A DNA stretch of 64,000 nucleotides from Pseudoduganella buxea (GTDB taxonomy: Bacteria; Pseudomonadota; Gammaproteobacteria; Burkholderiales; Burkholderiaceae_D): the NCBI RefSeq assembly GCF_009720835.1, contig NZ_WNKZ01000009.1, positions 1 to 64,000 on the forward strand, given 5' to 3'. How positions within the stretch are numbered: the stretch's first letter is position 1; every line of letters starts with the position of its first letter. The notes beneath the pieces were generated by a model, which saw nothing but the letters and a program-made list of their open reading frames with translations, was not told the origin of the DNA and did not search any database. Both the position numbers and the translations under genes were made by a program. Shown here in pieces: positions 10,497 to 19,274 of the stretch.

Positions 10497-10556
10497 TTGC
10501 TTAAATAATGGGCGGTCCGTCGTTCCGGACAGACCCCATTTTCTGAGCAACTTTTC
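10495..10556. repeat. Dispersed palindromic repeat, variant copy (A)
   Basis: Outer arms AGTTGC and GCAACT flank an inner CAGACCCCATTTT half. The left half is diverged and an extra small hairpin (GGTCCG/CGGACA) occupies the centre. It starts inside the TAG stop of the NTF2-like gene and ends 17 bp before the YheT gene. Compare the copies at 20156, 47595 and 61168. Confidence 0.75.
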
Positions 10557-10572
10557 CTACGCCGCACACGCC

Positions 10573-11553
10573 ATGCACTACAAAGCTCCCCTGTGGCTGC
10601 CAAATGGCCATTTCCAGACCATCTATCCGGCCAAATGCATCCCGAAGCCGGCCGTGCGCTTCCGGCGCGAGCGGTGGCCGGCGCCCGATGGCGACTTCAT
10701 CGACGTCGACTTCATCGACGGCGTCCCGGGCCAGCCCTTTGTCGTGCTGTTCCACGGGCTGGAAGGCTCGTCGGACAGTCACTACTGCCGTGCGCTGGGC
10801 GCCGAGCTGGTGGCGCGGGGCTGGTCCGGTGCCATTCCGCACTTTCGCGGCTGCTCGGGCGAGCCGAACCTGGCGCCCCGCTTCTATCACTCGGGCGATG
10901 CGCAGGAGGTGGACTGGATCCTGCGGCGCCTGCACCGGCGCGCGACAGGCAAGTTCTACGCCTGCGGCGTCTCGCTGGGCGGCAATGCGCTGCTGCGGTG
11001 GCTGGGCGAGTCGCAGCATGCGGCCGAATTCGTCGATGCGGCCGTGGCCGTGTCCGCACCGCTGGACCTGGCGCGCGGTGGCGAGGCGCTGGGCCGGGGC
11101 TTCAACCGCCTGTACCAGCGCATGTTCCTGCAAACCCTGAAGCCGAAATGCGCAGCCAAGCACCGGCAGTTCCCTGGCCTGTTCGACCTTGATGCGATGC
11201 ATGCCGCGCCCGACCTGTACACCTTCGATAATGTCGTCACGGCGCCGCTGCACGGCTACCGGAGCGTGGAGGACTACTGGGACCGGGCCAGCGCCAAGCA
11301 CGTGCTGGAAGACATCACCGTACCGACCCTGGTGCTGAACGCCCGCAACGACCCCTTCCTGCCCGGCCAGTACCTGCCGCGCAAGGCCTCGTCCCATGTG
11401 CTGCTGGACTACCCGGCCGAAGGGGGCCACGTAGGCTTCGCCACGGGCGGCCCGCCGGGCAGCCTGGCCTGGCTGCCGCGCCGCATGATCCACTTCCTCG
11501 AGGGAGAACGCAGTATCGGCGCGCCACAAATGGCCGCGCTGTGCGATGCTTGA
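10573..11553 (+). CDS. YheT-family alpha/beta hydrolase
   Basis: Alpha/beta-fold hydrolase of 326 aa of the YheT/ABHD1-3 family. It begins with the signature PLWLPNGHFQTIYP; the oxyanion-side motif VVLFHGLEGSS is near residues 57-67, HFRGCSGEPN follows, and the nucleophile elbow is GVSLGGN. Late Asp (LNARNDPF) and His (EGGHVGF) complete a plausible catalytic triad. The physiological substrate of the family is not established. It is followed 3 bp later by the 195-aa gene, suggesting one transcription unit. Confidence 0.88.
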   Translation: MHYKAPLWLPNGHFQTIYPAKCIPKPAVRFRRERWPAPDGDFIDVDFIDGVPGQPFVVLFHGLEGSSDSHYCRALGAELVARGWSGAIPHFRGCSGEPNLAPRFYHSGDAQEVDWILRRLHRRATGKFYACGVSLGGNALLRWLGESQHAAEFVDAAVAVSAPLDLARGGEALGRGFNRLYQRMFLQTLKPKCAAKHRQFPGLFDLDAMHAAPDLYTFDNVVTAPLHGYRSVEDYWDRASAKHVLEDITVPTLVLNARNDPFLPGQYLPRKASSHVLLDYPAEGGHVGFATGGPPGSLAWLPRRMIHFLEGERSIGAPQMAALCDA

Positions 11554-11556
11554 ACC

Positions 11557-12144
11557 ATGGACGATATCGTAAAACAGGCCATGGCCAAATGGCCGAACGT
11601 GCCCCACTGTTATGGCTGGCTGGCGCTGGACGCGCGGGGCAACTGGCGCATGCGCGACGAGCGCGCCCAGCATCTGGGCGAACCGGGCGACAAGCTCAAT
11701 AACGCCGCCCTCGTCGGCTTCATCAACCGCAACTACCAGCACGACGAACGGGGCTGCTGGTATTTCCAGAACGGCCCGCAGCGGGTCTACCTGAACCTGG
11801 AAGCAACGCCGTATATCGCCCGCACCGACCCCGGCCACGGCCTGGTGCTGCACACGGGCGCGCCGCTCGCAAGCATCGAGCACGCCTTCCTGACGGAGGC
11901 GGGCGAGCTGATCCTGCAAGCGGGCGACGTCGTCGCGCAACTGGACGACCGCGATTTCGCGCAGGTACTGGAATGGCTGGTGGTGGATGGCAAGCCGCTG
12001 GCCGATGACGCGCTGCTGGCCTGGCTGGAGGATGGCGCGGCGCCGCTGACATTGCGCAGCGGCGAACACAGCGTGCCTGTGCAACGCATTGCCCGCGCCG
12101 ACGTGGCCGGGCATTTCGGGTTCATCCGCCTGCCACAACCCTGA
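11557..12144 (+). CDS. Conserved protein of unknown function (possibly DUF2946)
   Basis: A 195-aa soluble protein with no signal or membrane segment. It has conserved-looking motifs (VPHCYGWLALDARG, INRNYQHDERGCWYFQNG, PQRVYVNLE-like strand) that I recognise from betaproteobacterial genomes only as a domain of unknown function. The DUF2946 label is from memory and unsure. It lies 3 bp after the YheT hydrolase and is convergent with the BepA-like gene, whose end is 16 bp away. Confidence 0.75.
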   Translation: MDDIVKQAMAKWPNVPHCYGWLALDARGNWRMRDERAQHLGEPGDKLNNAALVGFINRNYQHDERGCWYFQNGPQRVYLNLEATPYIARTDPGHGLVLHTGAPLASIEHAFLTEAGELILQAGDVVAQLDDRDFAQVLEWLVVDGKPLADDALLAWLEDGAAPLTLRSGEHSVPVQRIARADVAGHFGFIRLPQP

Positions 12145-12159
12145 GAAACTGCCTTCGAT

Positions 12160-13929
12160 TCAGCGCTGGCTGCCCCACGGCGTGGCGCGCGGCGCGCCGA
12201 AGCGGCCGTCGCTGCAACGCGGTGAGCTGGCCAGCACGCCCCGGCAGGCCGGATCGGTGCCGAAGGGGTCGTCTTCCCTGGCCTTGGCCTCCTTGCCGTC
12301 CTTGGCGTCCTTGCCGTTCACGCTGCCCGTGACGGCCAGGCCGCTGAAGCCGGCGCCCTTCTTCTCGCCCATCGCCTCGCGCCGCTTGGCCTGCCATTCC
12401 CGTTCGCGCGCGTCGATGACGGCCTGTTCGTAGAACGAGGCGTCGCGTGCCTTGCGGGCCAGTTCCAGCTGGTCCAGCGCGGCCTGGGTTCCGCCCAGTA
12501 GCGCGTACGATTCGGCCAGCGCGATATGCTGCAACGCGATCTTGCCCATCTTCGAATACGCCTGCGCCAGCAGGTCCTGCAGTTCCGGCTCGCTGCGGTA
12601 CATCTGCAGCTGGTCGCGCAGGAAGCGTTCGGCCTGCTCCGGCTTGCCGCCCTTGATCAGCGCATCGGCATACTGCCAGACGATGCCGCGCGACAGGGGG
12701 AACTTGGCGTGGGCCGCCTCGCCTTCCTTGATGGCCAGGGCCATCACTTCCGGCTTGTTTTCCTGGTCGACCTTGATTTCCAGCGACGTGTAGGCCAGCA
12801 CGCTTTCGGCGATGCCCTTCGGCAGCGGCGAACTGAAGGCACCGGGCGCGGGTGGCCGCCCGATGGTGGCGGCGCTCTTGTCCAGCCAGCTTTGCGCGCC
12901 GGCGTAATCGTGCCGTTTCAGGGCCAGGATGGCCATGCCGTACTGGGCGGACGCGATCTGGTGGCGGCTCGGCTGGGCCAGCTGGTTGCGCAGGAATTCC
13001 TCCGTCTCGGCCAGGCCCTTGCTGCTCGTATCCTGCAGCACGCGGGCGCGGGCGCGCACGAGGAAGAAGTCCAGCGCGTCGACCCGCTGCCGGTAAGGCT
13101 GCTCGCGGATGCGGGCCTGGATGTCGGCGATGCGCTCCGTCGTCAGCGGGTGGCTTTGCAGGTAGGCCGGCACCAGGTCGCTGTAGTTGCGCGTGGCAGA
13201 TTGCAGCCGCTGGAAGAAGGCCACCATGCCGTTCGTTTCGTAGCCGGCCTGGCCCATGATCTGGAAGCCGATGCGGTCCGCCTCGCGCTCGGCATCGCGA
13301 CCGAAGTTCAGCTGGCGCTGGATGGCCAGGCCCTGCCCGCCCATCATGACGCCCATGGCCGCATCGGGATTGGACTTGGCCGCCAGCGCGGCCAGCACCA
13401 TCGCCGCCAGCGGAATCAAGGCATCGGTCTTCTGCTCGCCCAGCTGGCGCGCGATATGGCGCTGCGTAACGTGGCCGATCTCGTGCGACAGCACGGAAGC
13501 CAGTTCGGATTCCGTCTGGGCCGCCAGCAGCAGCCCCGAGTGAACGCCGATGAAGCCGCCGGGCAGCGCGAACGCGTTCAGCATGGGGTCGCGCACGCAG
13601 AAGAAGAAGTAATCGTAGTTCGCCTCGCCGCGCACGTCGGGCCGCGCCGACACCAGCGTGTTGCCGAGCGAGTTCAGGTATTCGATGATGGGCGGATCGT
13701 CCAGGTAATCATGGTCGAAGCGGATATCGCGCATGATTTCCTCGCCCAGCTTGCGCTCCGTGATCGGCGACAGCGCCTCGCGCGACGTATCGCCCAGGCT
13801 GGGCAGGTTGGGCGTATGGGTCAGCACGACCTGGGCCGGCGCCAGCGGCGCGGCGAACAGCAGCGCGCAGGACAGCGCGAGCAGGGATCGGCGGGGGAAG
13901 GTTTTCACGATGCTATGATACCTGTTCAT
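12160..13929 (-). CDS. BepA/YfgC-like periplasmic M48 metalloprotease with TPR region
   Basis: Exported zinc metallopeptidase of family M48, resembling BepA, which assists or degrades outer-membrane proteins during LptD/BAM assembly. Residues 1-33 are a signal peptide. The zinc motif is HEIGH (149-153), with a downstream EREAD motif (214-218) holding the third ligand. A TPR-like helical half follows. At 589 aa it is about 100 residues longer than E. coli BepA; the extra tail from about residue 520 is low-complexity and charged ([16 protein letters not shown]). It is divergent from moaC with only 40 bp between starts. Confidence 0.85.
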   Translation of the reverse strand: MNRYHSIVKTFPRRSLLALSCALLFAAPLAPAQVVLTHTPNLPSLGDTSREALSPITERKLGEEIMRDIRFDHDYLDDPPIIEYLNSLGNTLVSARPDVRGEANYDYFFFCVRDPMLNAFALPGGFIGVHSGLLLAAQTESELASVLSHEIGHVTQRHIARQLGEQKTDALIPLAAMVLAALAAKSNPDAAMGVMMGGQGLAIQRQLNFGRDAEREADRIGFQIMGQAGYETNGMVAFFQRLQSATRNYSDLVPAYLQSHPLTTERIADIQARIREQPYRQRVDALDFFLVRARARVLQDTSSKGLAETEEFLRNQLAQPSRHQIASAQYGMAILALKRHDYAGAQSWLDKSAATIGRPPAPGAFSSPLPKGIAESVLAYTSLEIKVDQENKPEVMALAIKEGEAAHAKFPLSRGIVWQYADALIKGGKPEQAERFLRDQLQMYRSEPELQDLLAQAYSKMGKIALQHIALAESYALLGGTQAALDQLELARKARDASFYEQAVIDAREREWQAKRREAMGEKKGAGFSGLAVTGSVNGKDAKDGKEAKAREDDPFGTDPACRGVLASSPRCSDGRFGAPRATPWGSQR

Positions 13930-13969
13930 CTCTTTGTTGTTTCACTCGACGCTCATTTACCGAACCAGC

Positions 13970-14452
13970 ATGACCGACCAGCTCACCCATTTCGATACGT
14001 CCGGCCAGGCCCATATGGTCGACGTCGGCGCCAAGGCGGAAACCCACCGCATCGCCGTTGCCTCCGGCACCATCCGCATGAAACCGGACACTCTCGCCCT
14101 TATTCTATCGGGAACGGCCAAGAAGGGCGACGTGCTGGGCATCGCCCGCATCGCCGCCATCATGGGCGCCAAGCGCACCAGCGACCTCGTGCCTCTGTGC
14201 CACCCGCTGGCCCTGACGCGCGTGACGGTCGATTTCGACACGGACGAAGCCGAGTCCAGCGTCCACTGCCGCGCGCAGGTCGAAACCTTCGGCAAGACGG
14301 GCGTGGAAATGGAAGCGCTCACTGCTGTGCAGGTGGGCCTGTTGACCGTCTACGACATGTGCAAGGCCGTCGACCGAGGCATGGTGATGCTTGATATCCG
14401 CGTCATGGAAAAGCACGGGGGCAAGTCGGGGGATTGGAGTGTCACGAGCTGA
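13970..14452 (+). CDS. moaC: Cyclic pyranopterin monophosphate synthase
   Basis: Second step of molybdenum cofactor biosynthesis, converting the MoaA product to cPMP. The 160-aa protein has typical family features: [15 protein letters not shown] at the N-terminus, [29 protein letters not shown] and the active-site lysine loop [10 protein letters not shown] at the end. ATG at 13970 matches the family start; the in-frame ATG at 13934 would add 12 atypical residues. No other Mo-cofactor gene is in the window. Confidence 0.95.
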   Translation: MTDQLTHFDTSGQAHMVDVGAKAETHRIAVASGTIRMKPDTLALILSGTAKKGDVLGIARIAAIMGAKRTSDLVPLCHPLALTRVTVDFDTDEAESSVHCRAQVETFGKTGVEMEALTAVQVGLLTVYDMCKAVDRGMVMLDIRVMEKHGGKSGDWSVTS

Positions 14453-14582
14453 AGAACGCTCGGTGGGTTCGTTGGGGCCATGATACGTACACTCAACTTT
14501 AAATGCTTTCTGAACATCTTTGCTGAGACTTGGTCGTTGCCGCCGCTATAATGATCGTTTCTCTTGCGTTGAAAGAGCAGCG

Positions 14583-15293
14583 ATGGCGAGCAGTGCGCCG
14601 GGCGAGAATGCGCCCACGGTCTATGAATTCGAACAGATGAACCTGCAGGTTGGCGGGCGCGTGCAGTTCATCACGCATCGCACCTTGAAGCCCATCCAGC
14701 ACTTCTCCAGCGTCATCGGCTGGGTCAAGGACGAGTACCTGATCGTCAAGATTCCGTTCGAGAACGGTGCGCCCATCGCGCTGAACGAAGGCGACAAGCT
14801 GACCCTGCGCGTTTTTTCCGGCGTGAACGTGTGCTCGTTTTCCTGCATCGTGCACCGCATCTTCCAGCGCCCGCTGTACTACGCCCACGTTTCCTTCCCC
14901 GACCGCATCCAGGGGACGAACCTGCGCACGTCGATGCGGGTCAAGGTCGACATCCCCGCCCAGTTGCGGGGCGACGCCGGCATCGACCAGCGCGTATTCA
15001 TCGTCAACCTGAGCGTCTCGGGCGCGCTGGTGGAAAGCGCCCGCGAGTTCGGCCAGCAGGAAGGCGAAGTGGCGCTGAAGTTCACCCTGATCGCGCAGCC
15101 GGACAACCGCGAAGTGCTGATGACGACCCGCGCCATCATCCGCAATGCTGGCACGGTCAAGGCACCCGCGCCCGACCTGCCGCCGCGCTATTCCTACGGC
15201 CTGCAGTTCATCGACCTGGAACATGCGCATTACCTGATGCTGCAGAACCTGACGTACGAAGCGCTGATCGCGGACCGGCAGAAGATCGTCTGA
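14583..15293 (+). CDS. YcgR-like PilZ domain protein (predicted c-di-GMP receptor)
   Basis: 236-residue cytoplasmic protein with an N-terminal YcgR-like beta domain (about 20-110) and a C-terminal PilZ domain. The c-di-GMP binding signature is recognisable as RTSMR followed by NLSVSGA. YcgR proteins act as motility brakes; here a role in pilus or surface behaviour is possible given the pilin gene 400 bp away, but this is inference. ATG at 14583 follows AAAGAGCAGCG. The gene ends tail-to-tail, without a gap, against the small membrane protein gene. Confidence 0.85.
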   Translation: MASSAPGENAPTVYEFEQMNLQVGGRVQFITHRTLKPIQHFSSVIGWVKDEYLIVKIPFENGAPIALNEGDKLTLRVFSGVNVCSFSCIVHRIFQRPLYYAHVSFPDRIQGTNLRTSMRVKVDIPAQLRGDAGIDQRVFIVNLSVSGALVESAREFGQQEGEVALKFTLIAQPDNREVLMTTRAIIRNAGTVKAPAPDLPPRYSYGLQFIDLEHAHYLMLQNLTYEALIADRQKIV

Positions 15294-15593
15294 TCAGCCG
15301 CGGACGATCCAAAGGAGCAGGACGACGCCAGCGGCGGTTATTGCCAAGCAGCGCAGCACCTGCATCAGTGCCGACGGCTGCTCCCATGTGCCCTGCGTCA
15401 GGCAAATGCCTTTCACCAGCAGGAACAGCGGTGCCAGCAAGAATAGCGGATTGAACGTAACCGGCATGCCGGTCACGAGCTGCCAGCCCACCCGGGCAAA
15501 CGGTGCAAGTAAACAGACGACAATCCAGAACAACACGAGATTCTGAAAAGGCCAGATGCGCAGGTCTTCCTTCAGCTTGCGTAGCCAGTACAT
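15294..15593 (-). CDS. Small membrane protein of unknown function
   Basis: 99-residue protein with three predicted hydrophobic helices (about 19-40, 46-63, 80-96) and a basic N-terminus (MYWLRKLKEDLR). A good AAGGAAAC ribosome site precedes the ATG. No family is recognised. It lies downstream of the pilin terminator and ends directly against the PilZ gene on the other strand. Confidence 0.65.
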   Translation of the reverse strand: MYWLRKLKEDLRIWPFQNLVLFWIVVCLLAPFARVGWQLVTGMPVTFNPLFLLAPLFLLVKGICLTQGTWEQPSALMQVLRCLAITAAGVVLLLWIVRG

Positions 15594-15619
15594 TGTTTCC
15601 TTTTTTTCTGATTGATGGA

Positions 15620-15650
15620 CGAAAAAAAACCGGGCCGAAGCCCGGTTTCT
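15620..15650 (-). terminator. Intrinsic terminator of the pilin gene
   Basis: Perfect stem AACCGGGC-TTCG-GCCCGGTT on the minus strand followed by a run of Ts (stem at 15628-15647, T-run 15622-15629). The TTCG tetraloop and U-tract make this one of the clearest terminators in the window. Confidence 0.9.
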
Positions 15651-15665
15651 TCTTGTTGTATTTGC

Positions 15666-16208
15666 TTAGGTGCCGGTGCCGGTGCCCGTGCCAGTGCCAG
15701 TGCCGGTGCCGGTGCCAGTGCCGGAACCCGACGCTGCTGCTGGGTTGTTCTTCGTAATGGCTTCGACAGCGGCCGCGTTATCGGTAGCGCTGATATCGGT
15801 GCTGTTGGTCCAGGTGATGTTGCTGGTGCCTGGGTTCGACGTCATCGTGATCTTCTTGCCCGACGTGCCCTTGCCAATGTCGGTCAGGGTCAGCTCGACG
15901 TTACCGTTGGTGACGGTTGCAGCGGAGACTTCCTTGGTTGCAGTAAAGGTGTTGGCCGCCGGAATGCCATTAGCGCCGTTATCGCAGGCATCCTTGTCGC
16001 CGCTGGTTTCTTGCAGGCACATACCAACGACGGTCTTCAGCGAATCGCCGGCGGTCAGCGCGTTGGCGATTTTCGCCTTCACGGTGTAGTTGCTGTACTG
16101 AGGAATCGCGACAGCGGCCAGGATGCCGATGATGGCCACGACGATCATCAGTTCGATCAGGGTGAAACCGGCCTGGGCTTGTTGCTTCATCATTTTCATG
16201 GATTTCAT
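15666..16208 (-). CDS. pilA: Type IV major-pilin-like protein with Gly-Thr repeat tail
   Basis: 180-aa type IVa prepilin. The leader ends at Gly14 with mature Phe1, then TLIELMIVVAIIGILAA, including the conserved Glu5. The globular part has only two cysteines, Cys64 and Cys75, 11 residues apart. The C-terminus is unusual: after AAASGS comes nine repeats of Gly-Thr up to the stop codon, which is not a normal pilin D-region ending. A strong GAGGAG ribosome site, a sigma-54 promoter and a terminator define a monocistronic unit. Whether it is the major pilin or an accessory copy is not decided by the sequence. Confidence 0.9.
   Translation of the reverse strand: MKSMKMMKQQAQAGFTLIELMIVVAIIGILAAVAIPQYSNYTVKAKIANALTAGDSLKTVVGMCLQETSGDKDACDNGANGIPAANTFTATKEVSAATVTNGNVELTLTDIGKGTSGKKITMTSNPGTSNITWTNSTDISATDNAAAVEAITKNNPAAASGSGTGTGTGTGTGTGTGTGT
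15669..15722. repeat. Nine tandem hexanucleotide repeats in the pilin 3' end
   Basis: Nine copies of the hexamer NGTGCC (G, C or A at position 1), read on the minus strand as GGC-ACN codons for Gly-Thr. Six-base units keep the frame, so slippage would change tail length without frameshift. Third-position variation between copies shows they are not all recent identical duplications. Confidence 0.9.
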
Positions 16209-16258
16209 TTGCTGCTCCTCGGGGTGAATTACGAATTGGGTTGCGACACTTGATGTAC

Positions 16259-16274
16259 AGCAATTGGCGTGCCA
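16259..16274 (-). promoter_or_regulatory. Sigma-54 (-24/-12) promoter of the pilin gene
   Basis: On the minus strand the sequence TGGCACGCCAATTGCT matches the RpoN consensus TGGCACG-N4-TTGCW. It lies about 51 bp upstream of the pilin ATG, giving a leader of about 40 nt. Pilin genes of many proteobacteria are RpoN/PilR dependent; the activator gene is not in this window. Confidence 0.85.
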
Positions 16275-16409
16275 GCCCGTTTACCCCCGTTTTCCCGTCC
16301 GAAACCGACAATTCGCGGCATTCTTCGGCCCCACATTGACGTTTTTTGTCAGTCCAACTCTCACAAATTGTCACAAGCGCGCGCCGGAATTGTCAGCTGA
16401 CGAAATTTG

Positions 16410-17039
16410 TCAGTGGCTGCGGAAGGCCATCCGCGTGCCGGACAGTTCCAGCACGTCGCCGTCCGCGAGCGGTTGCGGCTGCGGGCCCAGCGGCGTGCCG
16501 TTCAGGAGCGGGACGCGGTCCCCTTCCGTGTGGGCGGCCGCGTAACCGGCGGGGCCGCGGCTGATGACGACCACCTGCACGCCACTGCGGCCCAGGCTGG
16601 TTTGCGGCTTGGCCAGTTCCAGGCGCTTGCCGGCATTGCTGCCGTTGAGCACTTCGATGCGGGCCGGTGGCGGCAGGCTTGCCGCCGTCGGCGCAAATGT
16701 GGCATGGGGCAGCGCGGCCGGCGACAGGGCGGCGCCCGTCAGGGGGCGGATGCCGTCGGCGACAAATTCGATGCGGTAGCGGGCCAGCTTGATCTGGTCC
16801 TTGTTCTGCAGGTAATGCTTGCCGATGCGGTGGCCGTTCACGAAGGTACCGTTGGTGCTGTACAAATCTTCCAGGAAGGAGTCGTCCAGGATGGTCGTGA
16901 TGACGGCGTGCTCGCCGCTGACGGTGGGCTGCTCCAGCACGATGTCGTTGTGACGATGGCGTCCGATCGTCATGCGCTCGCGGGTCAGCTGCACGGTTTG
17001 CTCCAGCACGCCGTCGCGGGAAATCAGGATTTTCGCCAA
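16410..17039 (-). CDS. FHA domain protein (TTG start)
   Basis: 209-aa protein with an N-terminal forkhead-associated domain, a phosphothreonine-recognition fold: TIGRHRHNDIVLEQ, VSGEHAVI and the STNGTFVNG loop within residues 24-70. After a linker (about 105-125) a second, weaker FHA-like part is seen (LAKPQTSLGRSG, then LLNGTPL). The start is TTG at 17039, chosen because TGGAGG lies 7 bases upstream and the reading begins MAKILISRDG. It follows the sucCD terminator, so it probably has its own promoter or depends on readthrough. No kinase or type VI genes are adjacent. Confidence 0.85.
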   Translation of the reverse strand: MAKILISRDGVLEQTVQLTRERMTIGRHRHNDIVLEQPTVSGEHAVITTILDDSFLEDLYSTNGTFVNGHRIGKHYLQNKDQIKLARYRIEFVADGIRPLTGAALSPAALPHATFAPTAASLPPPARIEVLNGSNAGKRLELAKPQTSLGRSGVQVVVISRGPAGYAAAHTEGDRVPLLNGTPLGPQPQPLADGDVLELSGTRMAFRSH

Positions 17040-17052
17040 ATCGGTCCTCCAA

Positions 17053-17100
17053 ATGAATAACGGGGGCTTGCGCCCCCGTTATTATCCCGCCAATGGCGGG
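17053..17100 (-). terminator. Terminator hairpins after sucD
   Basis: An 11-bp perfect stem AATAACGGGGG/CCCCCGTTATT (17056-17083) is followed in the sequence by a smaller CCCGCC-AAT-GGCGGG stem (17086-17100). Both lie between the sucD stop and the ribosome site of the FHA gene; the U-tract is short. Confidence 0.7.
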
Positions 17101-17122
17101 TGCACGTCGTGAAACGTGTCGA

Positions 17123-18004
17123 TTACAGCATGGCCTTCAGCAGGCGCGCCATTTCCGACGGGTTCTTCGTCACGGTGATGCCGCATTCTTCCATGATGTC
17201 CAGCTTGGCTTGTGCCGTATCGGCGCCACCGGAGATCAGCGCGCCGGCGTGGCCCATGCGCTTGCCTGGAGGCGCGGTTACGCCGGCGATGAAGCCGACC
17301 ACTGGCTTCTTCATGTTGTCCTTGATCCAACGGGCGGCGTTGGCTTCGTCCGGACCGCCGATTTCGCCGATCATGATGACCGCGTCGGTCTCAGGATCAT
17401 CGTTGAACATGCGCATCACGTCGATGTGCTTCAGGCCGTTGATCGGGTCGCCGCCGATACCGACTGCCGACGATTGGCCCAGGCCCAGCGCGGTCAGCTG
17501 ACCGACCGCTTCGTACGTCAGCGTGCCCGAACGGGACACGACGCCGATACGGCCCTTCTTGTGGATGTGACCTGGCATGATGCCGATCTTGATTTCGTCA
17601 GGGGTGATCAGGCCTGGGCAGTTAGGACCCAGCAGCAGGGTCTTCGAGCCGGCTTTGGCCATGCGGTCCTTGATTTCCATCATGTCACGGACTGGGATGC
17701 CTTCGGTGATGCAAATGGCCAGTTCCAGTTCGGCTTCGACGGCCTCCCAGATCGCGGCGGCAGCGCCTGCTGGTGGCACGTAGATCACCGACACGGTCGC
17801 GCCGGTCTGGGTTGCGGCTTCCTTCACGGAACCGAAGATTGGAATGCCTTCGAAGTCTTCGCCGGCTTTCTTCGGGTTCACGCCTGCCACGAAGGCGTTC
17901 TTGCCGTTCGCGTAGTCGCGGCACATGCGGGTGTGGAACTGACCGGTCTTGCCGGTAATACCCTGGGTGATGACTTTGGTGTCTTTGTTGATCAGAATCG
18001 ACAT
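17123..18004 (-). CDS. sucD: Succinate-CoA ligase subunit alpha
   Basis: Alpha subunit of succinyl-CoA synthetase (TCA cycle), carrying the CoA-binding Rossmann domain and the phosphorylated histidine. Length 293 aa is typical. Visible: VITQGITGKTGQFH (13-26), LLGPNCPGLITP, and the phospho-His loop GHAGALISGG near residue 250. It starts 14 bp after the sucC stop and is translated together with it. Confidence 0.97.
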   Translation of the reverse strand: MSILINKDTKVITQGITGKTGQFHTRMCRDYANGKNAFVAGVNPKKAGEDFEGIPIFGSVKEAATQTGATVSVIYVPPAGAAAAIWEAVEAELELAICITEGIPVRDMMEIKDRMAKAGSKTLLLGPNCPGLITPDEIKIGIMPGHIHKKGRIGVVSRSGTLTYEAVGQLTALGLGQSSAVGIGGDPINGLKHIDVMRMFNDDPETDAVIMIGEIGGPDEANAARWIKDNMKKPVVGFIAGVTAPPGKRMGHAGALISGGADTAQAKLDIMEECGITVTKNPSEMARLLKAML

Positions 18005-18018
18005 GTTGGTTCCTTAAA

Positions 18019-19188
18019 TTATGCTTGGCCAGCAGCAGCGGCAACAACGCTCTTGGCTGCGTCTTCCATCGTATCGGCAGCGATGATCGGCAGGCCGGAG
18101 TCGGCCAGCATCTTCTTGCCCAGGTCTTCGTTGGTGCCCTTCATGCGCACGACCAGCGGAACCTGCAGGGAAACGGCCTTCGATGCGGTGATGACGCCTT
18201 CGGCGATCACGTCGCAACGCATGATGCCGCCGAAGATGTTCACCAGGATGGCTTTCAGGCCTGGGTTCTTCAGCATGATCTTGAATGCTTCGGTCACTTT
18301 CTCGGCCGTGGCGCCACCGCCCACGTCCAGGAAGTTGGCAGGCTCGCCGCCGAACAGCTTGATGGTGTCCATCGTGGCCATGGCCAGGCCGGCACCGTTC
18401 ACCAGGCAGCCGATATTGCCGTCCAGGGAGATGTAGGCCAGGTCGAACTTCGACGCTTCGACTTCGGCTGGATCTTCTTCGTCCAGGTCGCGGTAGGCGA
18501 CAATTTCAGGATGACGGAACAGGGCGTTGGCGTCGAAGTTGAACTTGGCGTCCAGGGCGATGATCTTGCCGTTGCCGGTGACGATCAGCGGGTTGATTTC
18601 GGCCAGCGATGCGTCCGTTTCCCAGTAGGCTTTGTACAGGCCTTGCAGGTTGGCGCGGGCGTCGGCGATCGAACCTTCCGGCACGCCGATCTTGCGGGCG
18701 ACGTCGTCGGCATCCGCGTCGGTCAGGCCCACGGCCGGATCGATGATGATGTTGTGGATTTTTTCAGGATGGGACTCGGCCACTTCCTCGATGTCCATGC
18801 CGCCTTCGGAGGACGCCATCAGCACGACGCGCTGCGAGACGCGGTCCGTCACCAGCGAAACATACAGTTCCTGCTTGATGTCGGCGCCTTCTTCGATCAT
18901 CAGGCGGCGCACTTTCTGGCCTTCAGGGCCAGTCTGGTGCGTGATCAGCTGCATGCCCATGATCTGTTCCGAGTATTCCTTGACCTGCTCCAGCGACTTG
19001 GCCACCTTGACGCCGCCGCCTTTGCCACGGCCACCGGCGTGGATCTGCGCCTTCACCACCCAAACCGGGCCGCCCAGCGTTTCGGCAGCTTTCACCGCCT
19101 CTTCCACGGTCATGCACGGAATGCCGCGCGGAACCGTCACTCCGAATTTTCGGAGGATCTCTTTGCCTTGATACTCATGGATTTTCAT
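18019..19188 (-). CDS. sucC: Succinate-CoA ligase subunit beta
   Basis: ATP-grasp beta subunit of succinyl-CoA synthetase, 389 aa. Starts [17 protein letters not shown] and contains [26 protein letters not shown] and [16 protein letters not shown]. The ATG at 19188 has AAGGGAAG upstream; a longer in-frame reading from 19242 lacks family similarity. It lies 86 bp downstream of the DUF2889 gene on the same strand and 14 bp before sucD. Confidence 0.97.
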   Translation of the reverse strand: MKIHEYQGKEILRKFGVTVPRGIPCMTVEEAVKAAETLGGPVWVVKAQIHAGGRGKGGGVKVAKSLEQVKEYSEQIMGMQLITHQTGPEGQKVRRLMIEEGADIKQELYVSLVTDRVSQRVVLMASSEGGMDIEEVAESHPEKIHNIIIDPAVGLTDADADDVARKIGVPEGSIADARANLQGLYKAYWETDASLAEINPLIVTGNGKIIALDAKFNFDANALFRHPEIVAYRDLDEEDPAEVEASKFDLAYISLDGNIGCLVNGAGLAMATMDTIKLFGGEPANFLDVGGGATAEKVTEAFKIMLKNPGLKAILVNIFGGIMRCDVIAEGVITASKAVSLQVPLVVRMKGTNEDLGKKMLADSGLPIIAADTMEDAAKSVVAAAAGQA

Positions 19189-19274
19189 GCTGGCTTCCCT
19201 TCTGATACAGATTTGAATGGTTAATGGTACTAATGGGTGCAAATGGTGTTACGGATGCTGCGGTCGTGCGGCAC

